A DNA stretch of 64,000 nucleotides from Jeotgalibacillus sp. R-1-5s-1 (GCF_004405105.1 NZ_SORW01000022.1:62001-126000); one strand, 5' to 3'. Numbered from the stretch's first letter, positions 36,522-45,459 are shown. Numbers and translations: made by a program. The notes: generated from the letters alone by a model not told the origin.

Positions 36522-37114
36522 GCATCGGCCTGTTCGATTCTGTTTAAATACTCCACAAATAAGTATCGTTTCTGATGCTGCGTTGCTTTATAGGAATCCT
36601 CGGACTTTTCCCTGATCTGATCCAGGTTTTGAGTCAGCTTCCATGAAAGTACAGCGGCCTTAAGATACTGCTGATGCATGGCGTTGCGTGACAACGGCAG
36701 CTTTATTTCCACGTTACCCGACAGCGTCACAAGCGCTTCGGCACTTGAATTGCTGGAACCTACTGCAATGACATGTGTAAGTGAGATCCAGTGGTTCGAC
36801 GGATTTGAATCTGCATGGGTTGAAAAGAAATAGACGCTTGTAACGGGGTCAATCACAATGGGAGGTTTGTGGCTGATTTGAGTGAGGATTCTGGATGAGG
36901 TTTTGCGTCCTTCGTACGTTGAAAAATAATAAAGACAGGAATGCTCGATGATACTGATCGGAGTCTGATCCACTTCGAAGGGTGGAGATCCCTTTTCATA
37001 GACCACGGTGCCCGTTAACGCCCCTTCTTTTATAACAGGTGAAAGCATCATGGTCGCCGCATTAATGGTATACATGACTGCTTCTTTTTGAAGCTTCATC
37101 TTTCTGATTTCCAT
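36446..37114 (-). CDS. comK: Competence transcription factor ComK
   Basis: A 222-residue ComK. The core ISIIEHSCLYYFSTYEGRK followed by ISHKPPIVIDP and a WISLTHV motif matches B. subtilis ComK. ComK binds AT-boxes and activates DNA-uptake genes. The protein is about 30 residues longer than the B. subtilis one, mostly in a charged C-terminal tail overlapping yhjD. ATG 37114 has AAAGGAG seven bases upstream, while the longer frame to 37156 does not. Clear paired AT-boxes were not found in its promoter region; TTGACA occurs on the minus strand at 37251-37246. Confidence 0.88.
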   Translation of the reverse strand: MEIRKMKLQKEAVMYTINAATMMLSPVIKEGALTGTVVYEKGSPPFEVDQTPISIIEHSCLYYFSTYEGRKTSSRILTQISHKPPIVIDPVTSVYFFSTHADSNPSNHWISLTHVIAVGSSNSSAEALVTLSGNVEIKLPLSRNAMHQQYLKAAVLSWKLTQNLDQIREKSEDSYKATQHQKRYLFVEYLNRIEQADAQEPVKPAEGGLEVSGERNVKRSNK

Positions 37115-37269
37115 TTTATCACTCCTTTGATCTTTTATGGAACTATCATACATCAAATTTCACTTCCATGTATAGAATAAAATAAGAAAATATTTGATAT
37201 TTTAGAACCTTATAACCATTTGATAAACGGTAACAAAAGTATTATTGTCAAAAAATTTAAAAATTTCAG

Positions 37270-37298
37270 TTGATATTGTTCGTGATATTCTCTATAAT
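37270..37298 (+). promoter_or_regulatory. Sigma-A promoter of the IDEAL-domain gene
   Basis: TTGATA (37270-37275), a 17-bp spacer and TATAAT (37293-37298), 27 bases upstream of the start codon. Confidence 0.8.
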
Positions 37299-37324
37299 GA
37301 AAAAAAGCGGCAGAGGTGATGAAG

Positions 37325-37564
37325 ATGGAAAACAACAAATCGTTCGCAGAATTTATGAATGAGTCAACCGTCCCTCAGAAACAGTCAAGCGAAATGACGA
37401 TGATGGAGATTTACGTAGACATGGTATTAAATGAAATTCTTGTCCGTCATCGCAAGGAAAAACTATTGAAACTAATTAATGAAGCGTTAGACAACAAAGA
37501 TCAGGACGCTTTTATGAAGTACTCTGATGAATTAAATAAGTTAGAGGATACACACGGTGTGTAG
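37325..37564 (+). CDS. Small IDEAL-domain protein
   Basis: A 79-residue protein. The C-terminal half (KEKLLKLINEALDNKDQDAF, then a YSDELNKL helix) matches the IDEAL domain, with INEAL in place of IDEAL. In B. subtilis such domains occur in small proteins and in regulators such as the ComK-linked and ClpC-linked proteins; a molecular role is not known for stand-alone copies. AGAGGTG lies six bases before ATG 37325; upstream in-frame GTG and ATG codons sit on that site. It has its own promoter and terminator and is divergent from comK. Confidence 0.8.
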   Translation: MENNKSFAEFMNESTVPQKQSSEMTMMEIYVDMVLNEILVRHRKEKLLKLINEALDNKDQDAFMKYSDELNKLEDTHGV

Positions 37565-37566
37565 TA

Positions 37567-37618
37567 CTTGAACCCCCTGCAGAAAAGCAAGATGAACGCA
37601 GGGGGTTCAAGTTTTTTT
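37567..37618 (+). terminator. Terminator after the IDEAL-domain gene
   Basis: CTTGAACCCCCTGC pairs perfectly with GCAGGGGGTTCAAG over 14 bp, followed by seven T residues. Confidence 0.95.
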
Positions 37619-37711
37619 GTCAAAAAATCGTCAGCGATTGAGAGTGGCAATCCTGTCCGTTATCGTGAATAATGAAAGTAGTAAATTTACGTGTTAAGGA
37701 GCCCGCTCAAT

Positions 37712-38077
37712 ATGATTTATGATTTGAATCCGACTTTTTTATTTTTTATGGAATGGGGATTTGTCCTGGCAGCAGCTGCTGTCATTTTATTTCTCGTCCT
37801 GGCAATCAGACGTGCCCCCCGGATGAAAGCAGCCTTTCTGTGGCTGATTGGCCATATCGTTCTTACCATCATTGCCTACCTTACATTCTGGGCAGGACTG
37901 GGGGCTGAACCAGGATCATCCTCTATTGAGAACATTTCTGATCAGGTTCAATTCCTGTTTGGTGTAGCAGGTCTTGTATGGCTGACCGGCATGCTGTGTT
38001 TTGTATTGGGTGTGCAGATGCTGAAGGATCAATTTTCAACTAAAAAATATACACCGATCCAAAAAGAAGAAGGCTGA
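37712..38077 (+). CDS. Small membrane protein of unknown function
   Basis: A 121-residue protein with three predicted membrane helices: residues 8-32 (FMEWGFVLAAAAVILFLVL), 45-64 (FLWLIGHIVLTIIAYLTFWA) and 86-108. A short charged C-terminal tail (KDQFSTKKYTPIQKEEG) would be cytoplasmic. AAGGAG lies ten bases before the ATG at 37712. I do not recognise the family. It is monocistronic between the IDEAL gene and the convergent DCC protein. Confidence 0.75.
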   Translation: MIYDLNPTFLFFMEWGFVLAAAAVILFLVLAIRRAPRMKAAFLWLIGHIVLTIIAYLTFWAGLGAEPGSSSIENISDQVQFLFGVAGLVWLTGMLCFVLGVQMLKDQFSTKKYTPIQKEEG

Positions 38078-38200
38078 TGCCCTCTTCTTTTTTGCGTTGT
38101 TGAATTTCTAAACCGTGTCTGGTCATTCTTTTTAAACAAACAATGATTTAATAAGTTTTATATCCCCATATCTCAAAATTTATTTTCAATATCTTTACAC

Positions 38201-38234
38201 AAAAAAGCAGACCGGCGTATTATGCCGGTCTGCT
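38201..38234 (-). terminator. Terminator after the DCC-family gene
   Basis: GCAGACCGGC pairs with GCCGGTCTGC around a 7-nt loop, followed on the minus strand by six T residues. Confidence 0.9.
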
Positions 38235-38252
38235 AAGATTGGATATACATAA

Positions 38253-38645
38253 TCAATCCAGCATTCTTCTTCTCTCTTCCACAGTAGGAATACCGCAGGC
38301 CTGTTTTTTACCAAACCAGTGAAAACGGTTTTTGGCAATGAAGCCGTACACGAGATCTCTTAAAGGCTTCGGCACTGCAAGAAAAACGGGAAGGAACCCT
38401 GCTGGACCTGTCAGCGATTTGCAAATCGTTAATACTGCAGTCGACTTTGTATAGACTTTATCATCCTTTATTAACATTACAGAATCAATAAGAGGGTCAA
38501 TTCCGTATGACGCCCTCATCTTGCTCCCGACTTCACCCTGGAGCGAGGCAAAATGAAAATGCCCTTCCGGATCTCTTTTCATAATAAAACGCACACTCCA
38601 GTCACAGACGTTACAATCTCCATCAAACAATACAACATCAGGCAT
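38253..38645 (-). CDS. DCC-family thiol-disulfide protein (DUF393, YuxK-like)
   Basis: A 130-residue protein with the DCC motif LFDGDCNVCDWSV at the N-terminus, including a C-x-x-C redox pair, and the later LQGEVGSKMR and STAVLTICKSL blocks. The family has a thioredoxin-like fold; substrates are unknown. The ATG at 38645 follows AGGAG by eight bases and overlaps the yihY-type gene by eight bases, so the two are coupled. The longer frame to 38681 is rejected on this ground. Confidence 0.87.
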   Translation of the reverse strand: MPDVVLFDGDCNVCDWSVRFIMKRDPEGHFHFASLQGEVGSKMRASYGIDPLIDSVMLIKDDKVYTKSTAVLTICKSLTGPAGFLPVFLAVPKPLRDLVYGFIAKNRFHWFGKKQACGIPTVEERRRMLD

Positions 38646-39480
38646 TCTGATCACTCCTGTTTCCTTCTTTTCCATATGCATTCAGTAAAGCGCCAAAGAG
38701 CAGCACGAATGCGGTCAAATAAAACCAGATCATTAATACAATGACCGATCCAAGCTGTCCATATAAGCGGCTGTAATTTCCGTAGCTTACAAACACTGAA
38801 AACCCTTCTGAAATCACCTGCCAGAAAACAACGGCAAACAGTGCCCCGGGGAGAACGTCCCTCCATTTAAGCCGGTGCCTTGGAAGGTAACGGTACAGCA
38901 CCCAGAAAAATAGAAACAGCACAAAGGAGCCGATCCCCCAGCGTATCGGTGTCCAGATATCAATCCAGTCCACCTGAAATAAAAATGTTTCCTCTGCAAT
39001 CCGCTGTATCACTTTTTCAATTAACGGAATTAAAATCGTTAAAGGTAAAATGAATACAAAACCGATTGTTAAGAAAAAGTCGCTGAATAAACCTTTTATA
39101 AAACTTTCTGTTCTTTCTATTTTGTAAATACTGCTCAGTGAACGAACCAGTGATTGAACAGCCATGGAGGCAAGCCAGAAGGTTGAAATAAAACTGATGG
39201 ATAATACCTGTCCCTGGCCGGAATCCAGAATGGCTCTCAAATTGGTTTCAATTAGTCTGTATGTCCCCGCAGGTGCATATGGCTGAATGATCGTAATCAG
39301 TTCTGTCGAGGAGATCGGCAGAAAACTTGCGATCGATACGACCATAAATAAAAACGGAAACATAGAGAGCATAAAATAATAAGCTGTTTGAGCCGACTGG
39401 TCATAAAAACCTTCTTTAAAAAATCTTGAGCCGGCATATTTGAAACGCCCTGTCACGCTTCTAACCCCTTTCCCTAACAT
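38638..39480 (-). CDS. YihY/BrkB family membrane protein
   Basis: A 280-residue protein with six membrane helices and the family's N-terminal AQTAYYFMLSMFPFLFMV block and C-terminal YGSVIVLMIWFYLTAFVLLFGALLNA-like region (here LGSVIVLMIWFY). It was once taken for ribonuclease BN in enterobacteria; that claim was withdrawn, and the transport role is still open. AAAAAGGGTG lies before the ATG. It follows azlD by 48 bases, suggesting an azlC-azlD-yihY-DCC transcript. Confidence 0.88.
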   Translation of the reverse strand: MLGKGVRSVTGRFKYAGSRFFKEGFYDQSAQTAYYFMLSMFPFLFMVVSIASFLPISSTELITIIQPYAPAGTYRLIETNLRAILDSGQGQVLSISFISTFWLASMAVQSLVRSLSSIYKIERTESFIKGLFSDFFLTIGFVFILPLTILIPLIEKVIQRIAEETFLFQVDWIDIWTPIRWGIGSFVLFLFFWVLYRYLPRHRLKWRDVLPGALFAVVFWQVISEGFSVFVSYGNYSRLYGQLGSVIVLMIWFYLTAFVLLFGALLNAYGKEGNRSDQNA

Positions 39481-39528
39481 AAACGCGCACCCTTTTTATT
39501 CCCGCTTTTCCAAAAAGCTAATCAGCAC

Positions 39529-39831
39529 TCAGCCTATTAACATGTAGACAGACAGGACCACAATCGATCCCAAAACGACCAGCATCACATCCGCTCCGAT
39601 AGCGGCAAGAAGAAAAGCGGCAGCAGCCCCAATCACTCCGAACAGAATATTTTCCGGCTGAATCAGAAGAATGCCCGGAAAGATCAGTGCTCCGAGGACG
39701 GCGTAAGGAATATTTTTCAGGACGCCCTGAAGAAAAGGCGGCAGTTCTTTTCCTTCAAGAATCGTTAATGGTAAAACGCGTGGGATATAAGTGACAATTG
39801 CCATGCCGACAATGATCCAGATCATACTCAT
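39529..39831 (-). CDS. azlD: AzlD-type branched-chain amino acid exporter small subunit
   Basis: A 100-residue AzlD protein with four hydrophobic segments and the conserved IPRVLPLTIL and NIPYAVLGALIFPGIL blocks. With AzlC it exports branched-chain amino acids or analogues. Its ATG overlaps the azlC stop by four bases (ATGA), a typical translational coupling for the pair. Confidence 0.9.
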   Translation of the reverse strand: MSMIWIIVGMAIVTYIPRVLPLTILEGKELPPFLQGVLKNIPYAVLGALIFPGILLIQPENILFGVIGAAAAFLLAAIGADVMLVVLGSIVVLSVYMLIG

Positions 39832-40547
39832 AACAGTCCAGCCCCTTTTCTGAGCCAGCCCGCTGCTTCAACCACAACAGCAGAAAGCAGTGAGGCAGCA
39901 GCAATCGCCCATCCGGTATTTAGCAATCCGGTTAACACAAACAGACTGTTTAATGCTGCAGCGAGTCCCGCGAGATACACGACCTTGAGATCCTTTTTAG
40001 CGGAAGGAACGAGAAGCCCGATAAACATGGCATAAAGCGCGATCGACATCGCCTGTTGAAGGAAAGATGGTAGACTTGCACCTATGAGATGACCGATACC
40101 TGTGTTGATCACCCAGCTTCCATATGCGATAAGCATAACACCAAAAGCAAAACCCGTAGTCGATTTTCCTTCTTTCGTCGCAATGACGGTGAAAGTTTCA
40201 TCTGTCAGACCAAATGCATAGACAGCTTTTTTCAGTCGCGTCTCAGGCTCCATTTTTTCATTCAGTGAAGCTGACATTAAAAAGTGTCTGATGTTCACAA
40301 TAAATGTGTTGAAAATAATAATCGCCGCTCCTGCCCCACCCGCAATGAGTGACAGCGAAATGTATTGGGCCGCTCCGGCAAAAACGAGCACACTCATCAG
40401 AACTGCCTCAATGACGGTAAGCCCTGTGGTTTTTGCAAGCAGACCAAATGTCAGGGCTACAGGCAGGTAACCTACTGCAATGCTAATTCCTGCCCGCAGT
40501 CCTTCTTTAAATCCTGCTTTTGATTCTGCTACAGCAGACATTTGCAT
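39828..40547 (-). CDS. azlC: AzlC-type branched-chain amino acid exporter large subunit
   Basis: A 239-residue membrane protein of the AzlC family: GLRAGISIAVGYLPVALTFG at the N-terminus and VFAGAAQYISLSLI near residue 60 are signatures, with seven or so helices. ATG 40547 has AAGGAG at seven bases and is preferred over ATG 40550 (four bases) and the in-frame ATG 40568 (none). It is the first gene of a four-gene minus-strand cluster. Confidence 0.9.
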   Translation of the reverse strand: MQMSAVAESKAGFKEGLRAGISIAVGYLPVALTFGLLAKTTGLTVIEAVLMSVLVFAGAAQYISLSLIAGGAGAAIIIFNTFIVNIRHFLMSASLNEKMEPETRLKKAVYAFGLTDETFTVIATKEGKSTTGFAFGVMLIAYGSWVINTGIGHLIGASLPSFLQQAMSIALYAMFIGLLVPSAKKDLKVVYLAGLAAALNSLFVLTGLLNTGWAIAAASLLSAVVVEAAGWLRKGAGLL

Positions 40548-40671
40548 CATGATGCTCCTTCCTGACATGAACGAGGCTGAAAAAAATCAACCTATCTGTA
40601 AACTGATTATATCTGTATAGAATTGTAGCAAAATTCTGCGGGATCCGAGAGAAAAAATTTTCCTCACAGCA

Positions 40672-40706
40672 TAAAAGCTGTCCGGAATAAGCCCGGACAG
40701 CCTTTT
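40672..40706 (-). terminator. Terminator after the enoyl-CoA hydratase gene
   Basis: AAAAGCTGTCCGG pairs with CCGGACAGCCTTTT with one bulge; T-rich sequence on the minus strand is short, so strength is moderate. Confidence 0.75.
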
Positions 40707-40738
40707 GTAAGATTTTGTTAGAAGCGTAATTGATGATT

Positions 40739-41515
40739 CTATTTCCCTTTGAAAACCGGCTTTCTCTTTTCACTGAAAGCGATCAGCGCTTCTACCCGGT
40801 CCTCTGTCGGAATCGTAATTTCATATGCTTTACGTTCAATCTGTAGCCCTGTCTGCAGGTCCGCTTTCATTCCTGTTTTAATGGCATATTTCGCCTGCTG
40901 GAGCGCAATCGGACCGTTTGCAAGCATCGCATTCAAAAGAGCTGATACTTCTGAATCGAGCTCTCCTTTTTCCACTGCTTTTGTGATAAGGCCGTAGCCT
41001 GCTCCTTCTTCAGCTGTAAACCTTTTAGCAGTGAGGATCAGTTCAAGCGCCTTTGCTTCCCCGACAATTCTCGGCAGGCGCTGCGTTCCCCCTGCCCCCG
41101 GAATGATGGCCAGGCTCGTTTCAGTCAGCCCCATCAGCGTATCCTTTTCAGCGATCCTGAAATCACAGGCAAGAGCAAGCTCCATTCCTCCGCCAAAAGC
41201 ATATCCGTTCATAGCAGCAATGACAGGCTGCGGCATCGCTTCAATGGCACTGAACACTTCACCGATTTTATTAATGTTGCGTTTAACCTGCTGCTCCGTT
41301 AATGTTTTCCGTTCCTTCAGATCTGCTCCAACGCTAAACGCTTTATCCCCGGAACCTTTGATGACAACTGCCCGCACATCCGGATTAATGCGCAATGATT
41401 CAGCCGCCTGGCCAAGCTCTGTCAGCATTTGATAATTAAAGGCATTCATCGCGTCAGGGCGATTCAATGTCACTTCTGCCCATCCCTCTTTTTGTCTGAT
41501 TGTGATCGTTTCCAT
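40739..41515 (-). CDS. Enoyl-CoA hydratase/isomerase family protein
   Basis: A 258-residue crotonase-fold enzyme. FSVGADLKE supplies the oxyanion hole and one glutamate; NGYAFGGGMELALACDFRIA and the second active-site Glu in GLTETSLAIIPGAGGTQRL are intact, so hydratase activity is likely. Candidates are short-chain enoyl-CoA hydratase or methylglutaconyl-CoA hydratase. AAAGGGG precedes the ATG. It is monocistronic, ending at a terminator; no other beta-oxidation gene adjoins it. Confidence 0.9.
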   Translation of the reverse strand: METITIRQKEGWAEVTLNRPDAMNAFNYQMLTELGQAAESLRINPDVRAVVIKGSGDKAFSVGADLKERKTLTEQQVKRNINKIGEVFSAIEAMPQPVIAAMNGYAFGGGMELALACDFRIAEKDTLMGLTETSLAIIPGAGGTQRLPRIVGEAKALELILTAKRFTAEEGAGYGLITKAVEKGELDSEVSALLNAMLANGPIALQQAKYAIKTGMKADLQTGLQIERKAYEITIPTEDRVEALIAFSEKRKPVFKGK

Positions 41516-41657
41516 CTGAAATCCCCTTTGCTCAAGAAATTTATGTAAACCCTTTCACTATTGTATCATTGTCAAAAAACGGACGCACATTGTTAATCGT
41601 TTAGATTCCGGGTGCGGTGGTAAACTGTAAATATGCGATGGGCAAGTATGGAAGAGG

Positions 41658-43310
41658 GTGATCAGCACGAAAAAAGTTGCCGCTTATCGAATTTATAAAA
41701 TTGTTTTTATGTCGGTTAAGTTCTTTCTTCAGGTCTACTTCTTTCAAAGGAAACATCAGGGAAGATGGGATGCTACAACTGAAAGAAAGTGGGCAGAGCT
41801 CGCCGGAAAGCAGGCCAGAGAGTATAAGCAGACAGCCCTTAAGCTTGAAGGGCTGATGATTAAAATGGGCCAGTTCTTATCAACACGTGCTGACATTATG
41901 CCGAGGTCCTTTATTCTGGAGCTGGAAGGACTGACCGATCGCGTGCCTCCCGTTCCGTGGGAAGAAGCTAAAAGAGTGATTGAGGACGACTGGAATACGG
42001 CATACGGAAATATCGTTCATAAAATTTCTGAAAATCCGGTCGCATCCGCCTCTATCGGCGATGTTTATCACGCCTGGCTTCACAATGGTGATTCAGTTGC
42101 GATCAAGGTTCAGCGCCCCGGCATTGAACGCATTATCCGGACCGATTTTAAAGCAATGAAAATCGTCATCTGGCTTGCTAAGCGTTTTACGCGGTTCGGC
42201 AAACAAGTGGATCTGGACGCCCTTTACCGGGAAATGACAATCGTAATAGGCGATGAGCTCAATTTTAAGAAAGAGCTTCAGAATGGCGTCGCATTTGGTG
42301 AGCGTTTTAAAGATACGCCGGGAGTGATCGTTCCAAGATACATCGAGGAGTATACGACCAGAAGAGTGCTCGTCATGGACTGGATCGAAGGCTCAAAAAT
42401 CACTGATCAGTCATTCCTGGATAAACACGGACTGAATAGGGAAGAGCTGGCTGAAAATCTGCTGCTGCTTTTTATCGAACAGCTGCTGAATGAGGGCATG
42501 TTCCATGCAGATCCACACGGAGGCAACATTCTGATTAAAGAGGATGGAACCATTGTATTAATTGATTTCGGTATGGTAGGTGTCATTCGCAAAAAAGATG
42601 CTGAAGCTGTTCAAAGGGCGGTTGAAGGAGTTATTTTTGAACGCTACAGCGAGGTTGTTGAAGCGCTTGAACAAATGAAATTCCTTCTGCCTAAAGCAGA
42701 TAAAGACATTCTTGAAGATGTTGTTGAGCGCGTCGTGCAGGTGTATAAAAGCGGGGAATGGCAGGATGGCGAGAGCCTGATGATGGAGAGCCTGCTTGAA
42801 GATATTCAGGATATTGTCCGCACCCAGCCGATCCAGCTTCCTACGGAGTTTGCGTTCTTCGGCCGAGCGATTTCCACCTTTACCGGGGTTATTTATACGA
42901 TCTATCCGGAAGCCGACTTTATTGAAATGGCAAGGCCAACGATTGTGAGATGGGCTACTGCCCGTAATGACGATCGTGAAGACAGTGCACCGTGGCAAAC
43001 TGCTGTACGTTACATACAGCCACTGCTTAGTGCCCCTTCAAAATTTTCAGATGCCCTTGATGAACCGAAACGTTACAGACGGATGATGCAGTGGAGCAAT
43101 AAAAAGGACCGCACGCTGCAGGAACTGACTGCCAGACGGAGAGACATCATCATCATTACTGCAATTCCTTTTATTAGTCTCCACGCAGGTATTCTGATTG
43201 AAAACTGGCTTTTAACCGGTATAGCCGGCGCACTGACAGCTGCAGGAGCGCTGCGGTACCGATCCATATCGGGTAAAATTGCCCGTGAATCTGAGGAGGA
43301 ATATTCATGA
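41658..43310 (+). CDS. UbiB/ABC1 family atypical kinase
   Basis: A 550-residue ABC1-family protein. The KxGQ motif (KMGQFLSTRADIMP) near residue 70, the ASIGDVYHAW glycine/alanine loop, the catalytic Lys in VAIKVQRPG, HADPHGGNI and the IDFGMVG motif are all present, followed by two C-terminal membrane segments. Relatives support isoprenoid-lipid metabolism through ATPase activity. The GTG at 41658 is used but its ribosome-binding site is poor (GAAGAGGGTG overlaps it), so the start may be wrong. The next gene overlaps its stop by four bases. Confidence 0.88.
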   Translation: MISTKKVAAYRIYKIVFMSVKFFLQVYFFQRKHQGRWDATTERKWAELAGKQAREYKQTALKLEGLMIKMGQFLSTRADIMPRSFILELEGLTDRVPPVPWEEAKRVIEDDWNTAYGNIVHKISENPVASASIGDVYHAWLHNGDSVAIKVQRPGIERIIRTDFKAMKIVIWLAKRFTRFGKQVDLDALYREMTIVIGDELNFKKELQNGVAFGERFKDTPGVIVPRYIEEYTTRRVLVMDWIEGSKITDQSFLDKHGLNREELAENLLLLFIEQLLNEGMFHADPHGGNILIKEDGTIVLIDFGMVGVIRKKDAEAVQRAVEGVIFERYSEVVEALEQMKFLLPKADKDILEDVVERVVQVYKSGEWQDGESLMMESLLEDIQDIVRTQPIQLPTEFAFFGRAISTFTGVIYTIYPEADFIEMARPTIVRWATARNDDREDSAPWQTAVRYIQPLLSAPSKFSDALDEPKRYRRMMQWSNKKDRTLQELTARRRDIIIITAIPFISLHAGILIENWLLTGIAGALTAAGALRYRSISGKIARESEEEYS

Positions 43311-43561
43311 TGGAAGAACCGAAAATCGAACGCGAATATAAAACGTCAAAAGGACCGTTTGAAGCAAAACTCGAGGGGCTTGAAAATGGCTACCGTATAA
43401 CGCTTAAGGGAGACCCTGAAAAGCTTCGGAGAAAACGTCAGGTGAAAGCTTCTTTTGTTGATTTTCTTAAAAAAGCGGACGTTTCCGGCTATCCGATTTT
43501 GTTTCCTTTTAATCTGCTGCTCAGGTTTTTCGCCCGGTATAAAAATCCGGTAAATAAATAA
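43307..43561 (+). CDS. Small conserved-looking protein coupled to the UbiB-type kinase
   Basis: An 84-residue basic protein beginning MMEEPKIEREYKTSKGPFEA and ending in a weakly hydrophobic stretch (GYPILFPFNLLLRFFARY). The ATG overlaps the kinase stop codon (ATGA) and GAGGAGGA lies six bases upstream, so translation is well supported. I do not recognise the family; the coupling suggests a partner of the kinase. A terminator follows. Confidence 0.75.
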   Translation: MMEEPKIEREYKTSKGPFEAKLEGLENGYRITLKGDPEKLRRKRQVKASFVDFLKKADVSGYPILFPFNLLLRFFARYKNPVNK

Positions 43562-43565
43562 AGTG

Positions 43566-43599
43566 AAGCCGTAACCCGTTTGAGGGGTTACGGCTTTTT
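43566..43599 (+). terminator. Terminator after the kinase operon
   Basis: AAGCCGTAACCC pairs with GGGTTACGGCTT around seven bases, followed by a T-run. Confidence 0.92.
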
Positions 43600-43783
43600 A
43601 GTTTGTTTTAATAAGCCGGGGTGGTCCCACCCCTTTAACATATTAATGATGTCGATAGCTAAATCTTTTCTGTTAATAGCCAGACAACTGCTGTCGATAG
43701 ACGCCAGAAAAATGATCTAAATGAATGGCATCGAAGATTTTCTGTTTAACTATATTATTGTGATTTTAACGTCAGAAATCTAT

Positions 43784-45337
43784 TTAGCCCTGACGCACCT
43801 GGTCGCGGAGTGCGCGTCTCAGGATTTTACCGGTTGTGTTTTTTGGCAGTTCATCGATGAATTCGATGACGGTTGGCAGTTTGTATTTTGCCAGCTTTGA
43901 TGAGCAGAATGCCAGCAGGTCCTCTTTTGTTAAGGAAGGGTCTTTGGACACGACAAAGGCATGTACAGCTTCTCCGTAATTCATATCCGGAACGCCGACA
44001 ACTGCAGCCTCTGTGATCGCTTCGTGCTCGTAAAGTACCTCTTCAACCTCGCGTGGATAAACATTGTACCCGCCGACGATGACCATATCTTTTTTACGGT
44101 CAACAATGAAGAAGTAGCCTTCCTCGTCCTGTTTTGCAAGGTCTCCAGTGTAAAGCCAGCCGTCACGAATGGCAGCTGCCGTTTCTTCAGGCATTTTATA
44201 ATAGCCTTTCATGACGTTCGGTCCTCTGACAATCAGCTCTCCCACTTCACCAGGCGGTACTTCTTCACCTAGCTCGTTAACGATTTTATTTTCAACATTT
44301 GTAATGGATGTTCCGATTGAGCCTGCTTTGCGCTCCCGGTCTAATGGGTTAAAGCATGTTACAGGTGAAGCTTCAGATAAACCGTAACCTTCAGAAACAC
44401 GGACGTTAAATTTCCCTTCAAACTGATGCAGCAGCGCAACCGGCAGTGAGGCACCGCCTGAAATGCATAGACGGACACTTTCAAAGCTTTCCCCTGTTGC
44501 CTCAGGATACTGAAGCAGGAAGTTATACATTGTTGGCACACCTGCAAATACAGTCGCTTTATGCTTTTGAACGACATCAAATACGTCTTTCGGGCTGAAT
44601 CGCGGAACGATCAGCATGGTTCCACCATTGATTAATGGTGCATTTAATACAACCGTTAAGGCAAACACATGGAACATCGGAAGGGCTGTAACGACGCGGT
44701 CTTCCCCTGTAATGTTCAAGTACTCCGCTACGTCTTTCGCATTTGAAAAGACGTTTTTATGCGACAGCATCGCCCCTTTAGGCTTTCCTGTCGTTCCTGA
44801 CGTGTAAAGGATGATTGCTGTATCCTCTTCATCAATATCAGGGCCCTGATAAAGTGGACTTTGAGTGCCGGTCGCATGCATAAATGCTGTTACCTTCCCC
44901 TTTACCGCTTCAGGCAGGGCAGCGATTTTCTCATGAGCATCCGGTGCTGTCTCACAAATGACGTATTGGACAATCCCCGGAAGTGCAGCGTGTGCTTTTT
45001 CAACAAGTGGCAGCAAAAGGTCAAGTGCGACAACAACCTTTACATCACCATCACGCAATATGTAGGCAATTTCATCAGGCGTATAAATCGGGTTAATTGG
45101 TATAACCGTAGCCCCGATTCTCATTACTGCATACATTGAAATAACAAAATGAGGTGAATTCCCTAGCAATAAGCCAACGTGATCCCCTTTTTTCACGCCG
45201 GCTTCTGTCAGGTAATTCGCCATTTTATTTACTGCACCGTTTAATTCCGCGTATGATGCTGATTGGTCCATAAAATGATATGCCGTTTTACCAGCGTGCT
45301 GTTCTGCTGTTTCCTGTAGACGATCTGATAAATTCAC
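43784..45337 (-). CDS. lcfB: Long-chain acyl-CoA synthetase LcfB (YhfL)
   Basis: A 517-residue AMP-forming fatty acyl-CoA ligase. The P-loop ILYTSGTTGKPKGAM, the GYGLSEASPV motif, the YTGDLAKQDEEGYFFIVDRKKD hinge region and the C-terminal KNTTGKILRRALR lysine motif are intact. It activates fatty acids for beta-oxidation. GTG 45337 has AAGGGGG eight bases upstream and starts where YhfL starts; the longer frame to 45376 would run through the FadR box. A perfect FadR operator and a strong promoter lie upstream. Confidence 0.95.
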   Translation of the reverse strand: MNLSDRLQETAEQHAGKTAYHFMDQSASYAELNGAVNKMANYLTEAGVKKGDHVGLLLGNSPHFVISMYAVMRIGATVIPINPIYTPDEIAYILRDGDVKVVVALDLLLPLVEKAHAALPGIVQYVICETAPDAHEKIAALPEAVKGKVTAFMHATGTQSPLYQGPDIDEEDTAIILYTSGTTGKPKGAMLSHKNVFSNAKDVAEYLNITGEDRVVTALPMFHVFALTVVLNAPLINGGTMLIVPRFSPKDVFDVVQKHKATVFAGVPTMYNFLLQYPEATGESFESVRLCISGGASLPVALLHQFEGKFNVRVSEGYGLSEASPVTCFNPLDRERKAGSIGTSITNVENKIVNELGEEVPPGEVGELIVRGPNVMKGYYKMPEETAAAIRDGWLYTGDLAKQDEEGYFFIVDRKKDMVIVGGYNVYPREVEEVLYEHEAITEAAVVGVPDMNYGEAVHAFVVSKDPSLTKEDLLAFCSSKLAKYKLPTVIEFIDELPKNTTGKILRRALRDQVRQG

Positions 45338-45377
45338 TGTTCCATCCCCCTTGATATTTTTCCTTTTTTTGCGCAAG

Positions 45378-45395
45378 TGAATGAATAGTCATTCA
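45378..45395. promoter_or_regulatory. FadR operator upstream of lcfB
   Basis: TGAATGAATAGTCATTCA matches the Bacillus FadR (YsiA) consensus TGAATGANTANTCATTCA at every position. It lies about 30-46 bases downstream of the predicted start of transcription. Confidence 0.92.
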
Positions 45396-45430
45396 TTCAC
45401 TGGTAAAAAAAGAAGCGAATATTCACACTA

Positions 45431-45459
45431 ATTATATAGGCTGTTCCAGTGATAATCAA
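45431..45459 (-). promoter_or_regulatory. Sigma-A promoter of lcfB
   Basis: TTGATT (45459-45454), a 17-bp spacer and TATAAT (45436-45431) on the minus strand. Confidence 0.8.

Noticed and set aside
37141-37300. ComK-binding AT-boxes in front of comK
   Set aside because: The region is AT-rich, but no pair of AAAA-N5-TTTT boxes with standard spacing was found.
43617-43632. GC-rich hairpin GGGGTGG-tc-CCACCCC as a second terminator
   Set aside because: Only three T residues follow, and a much stronger terminator lies just upstream at 43566-43599.
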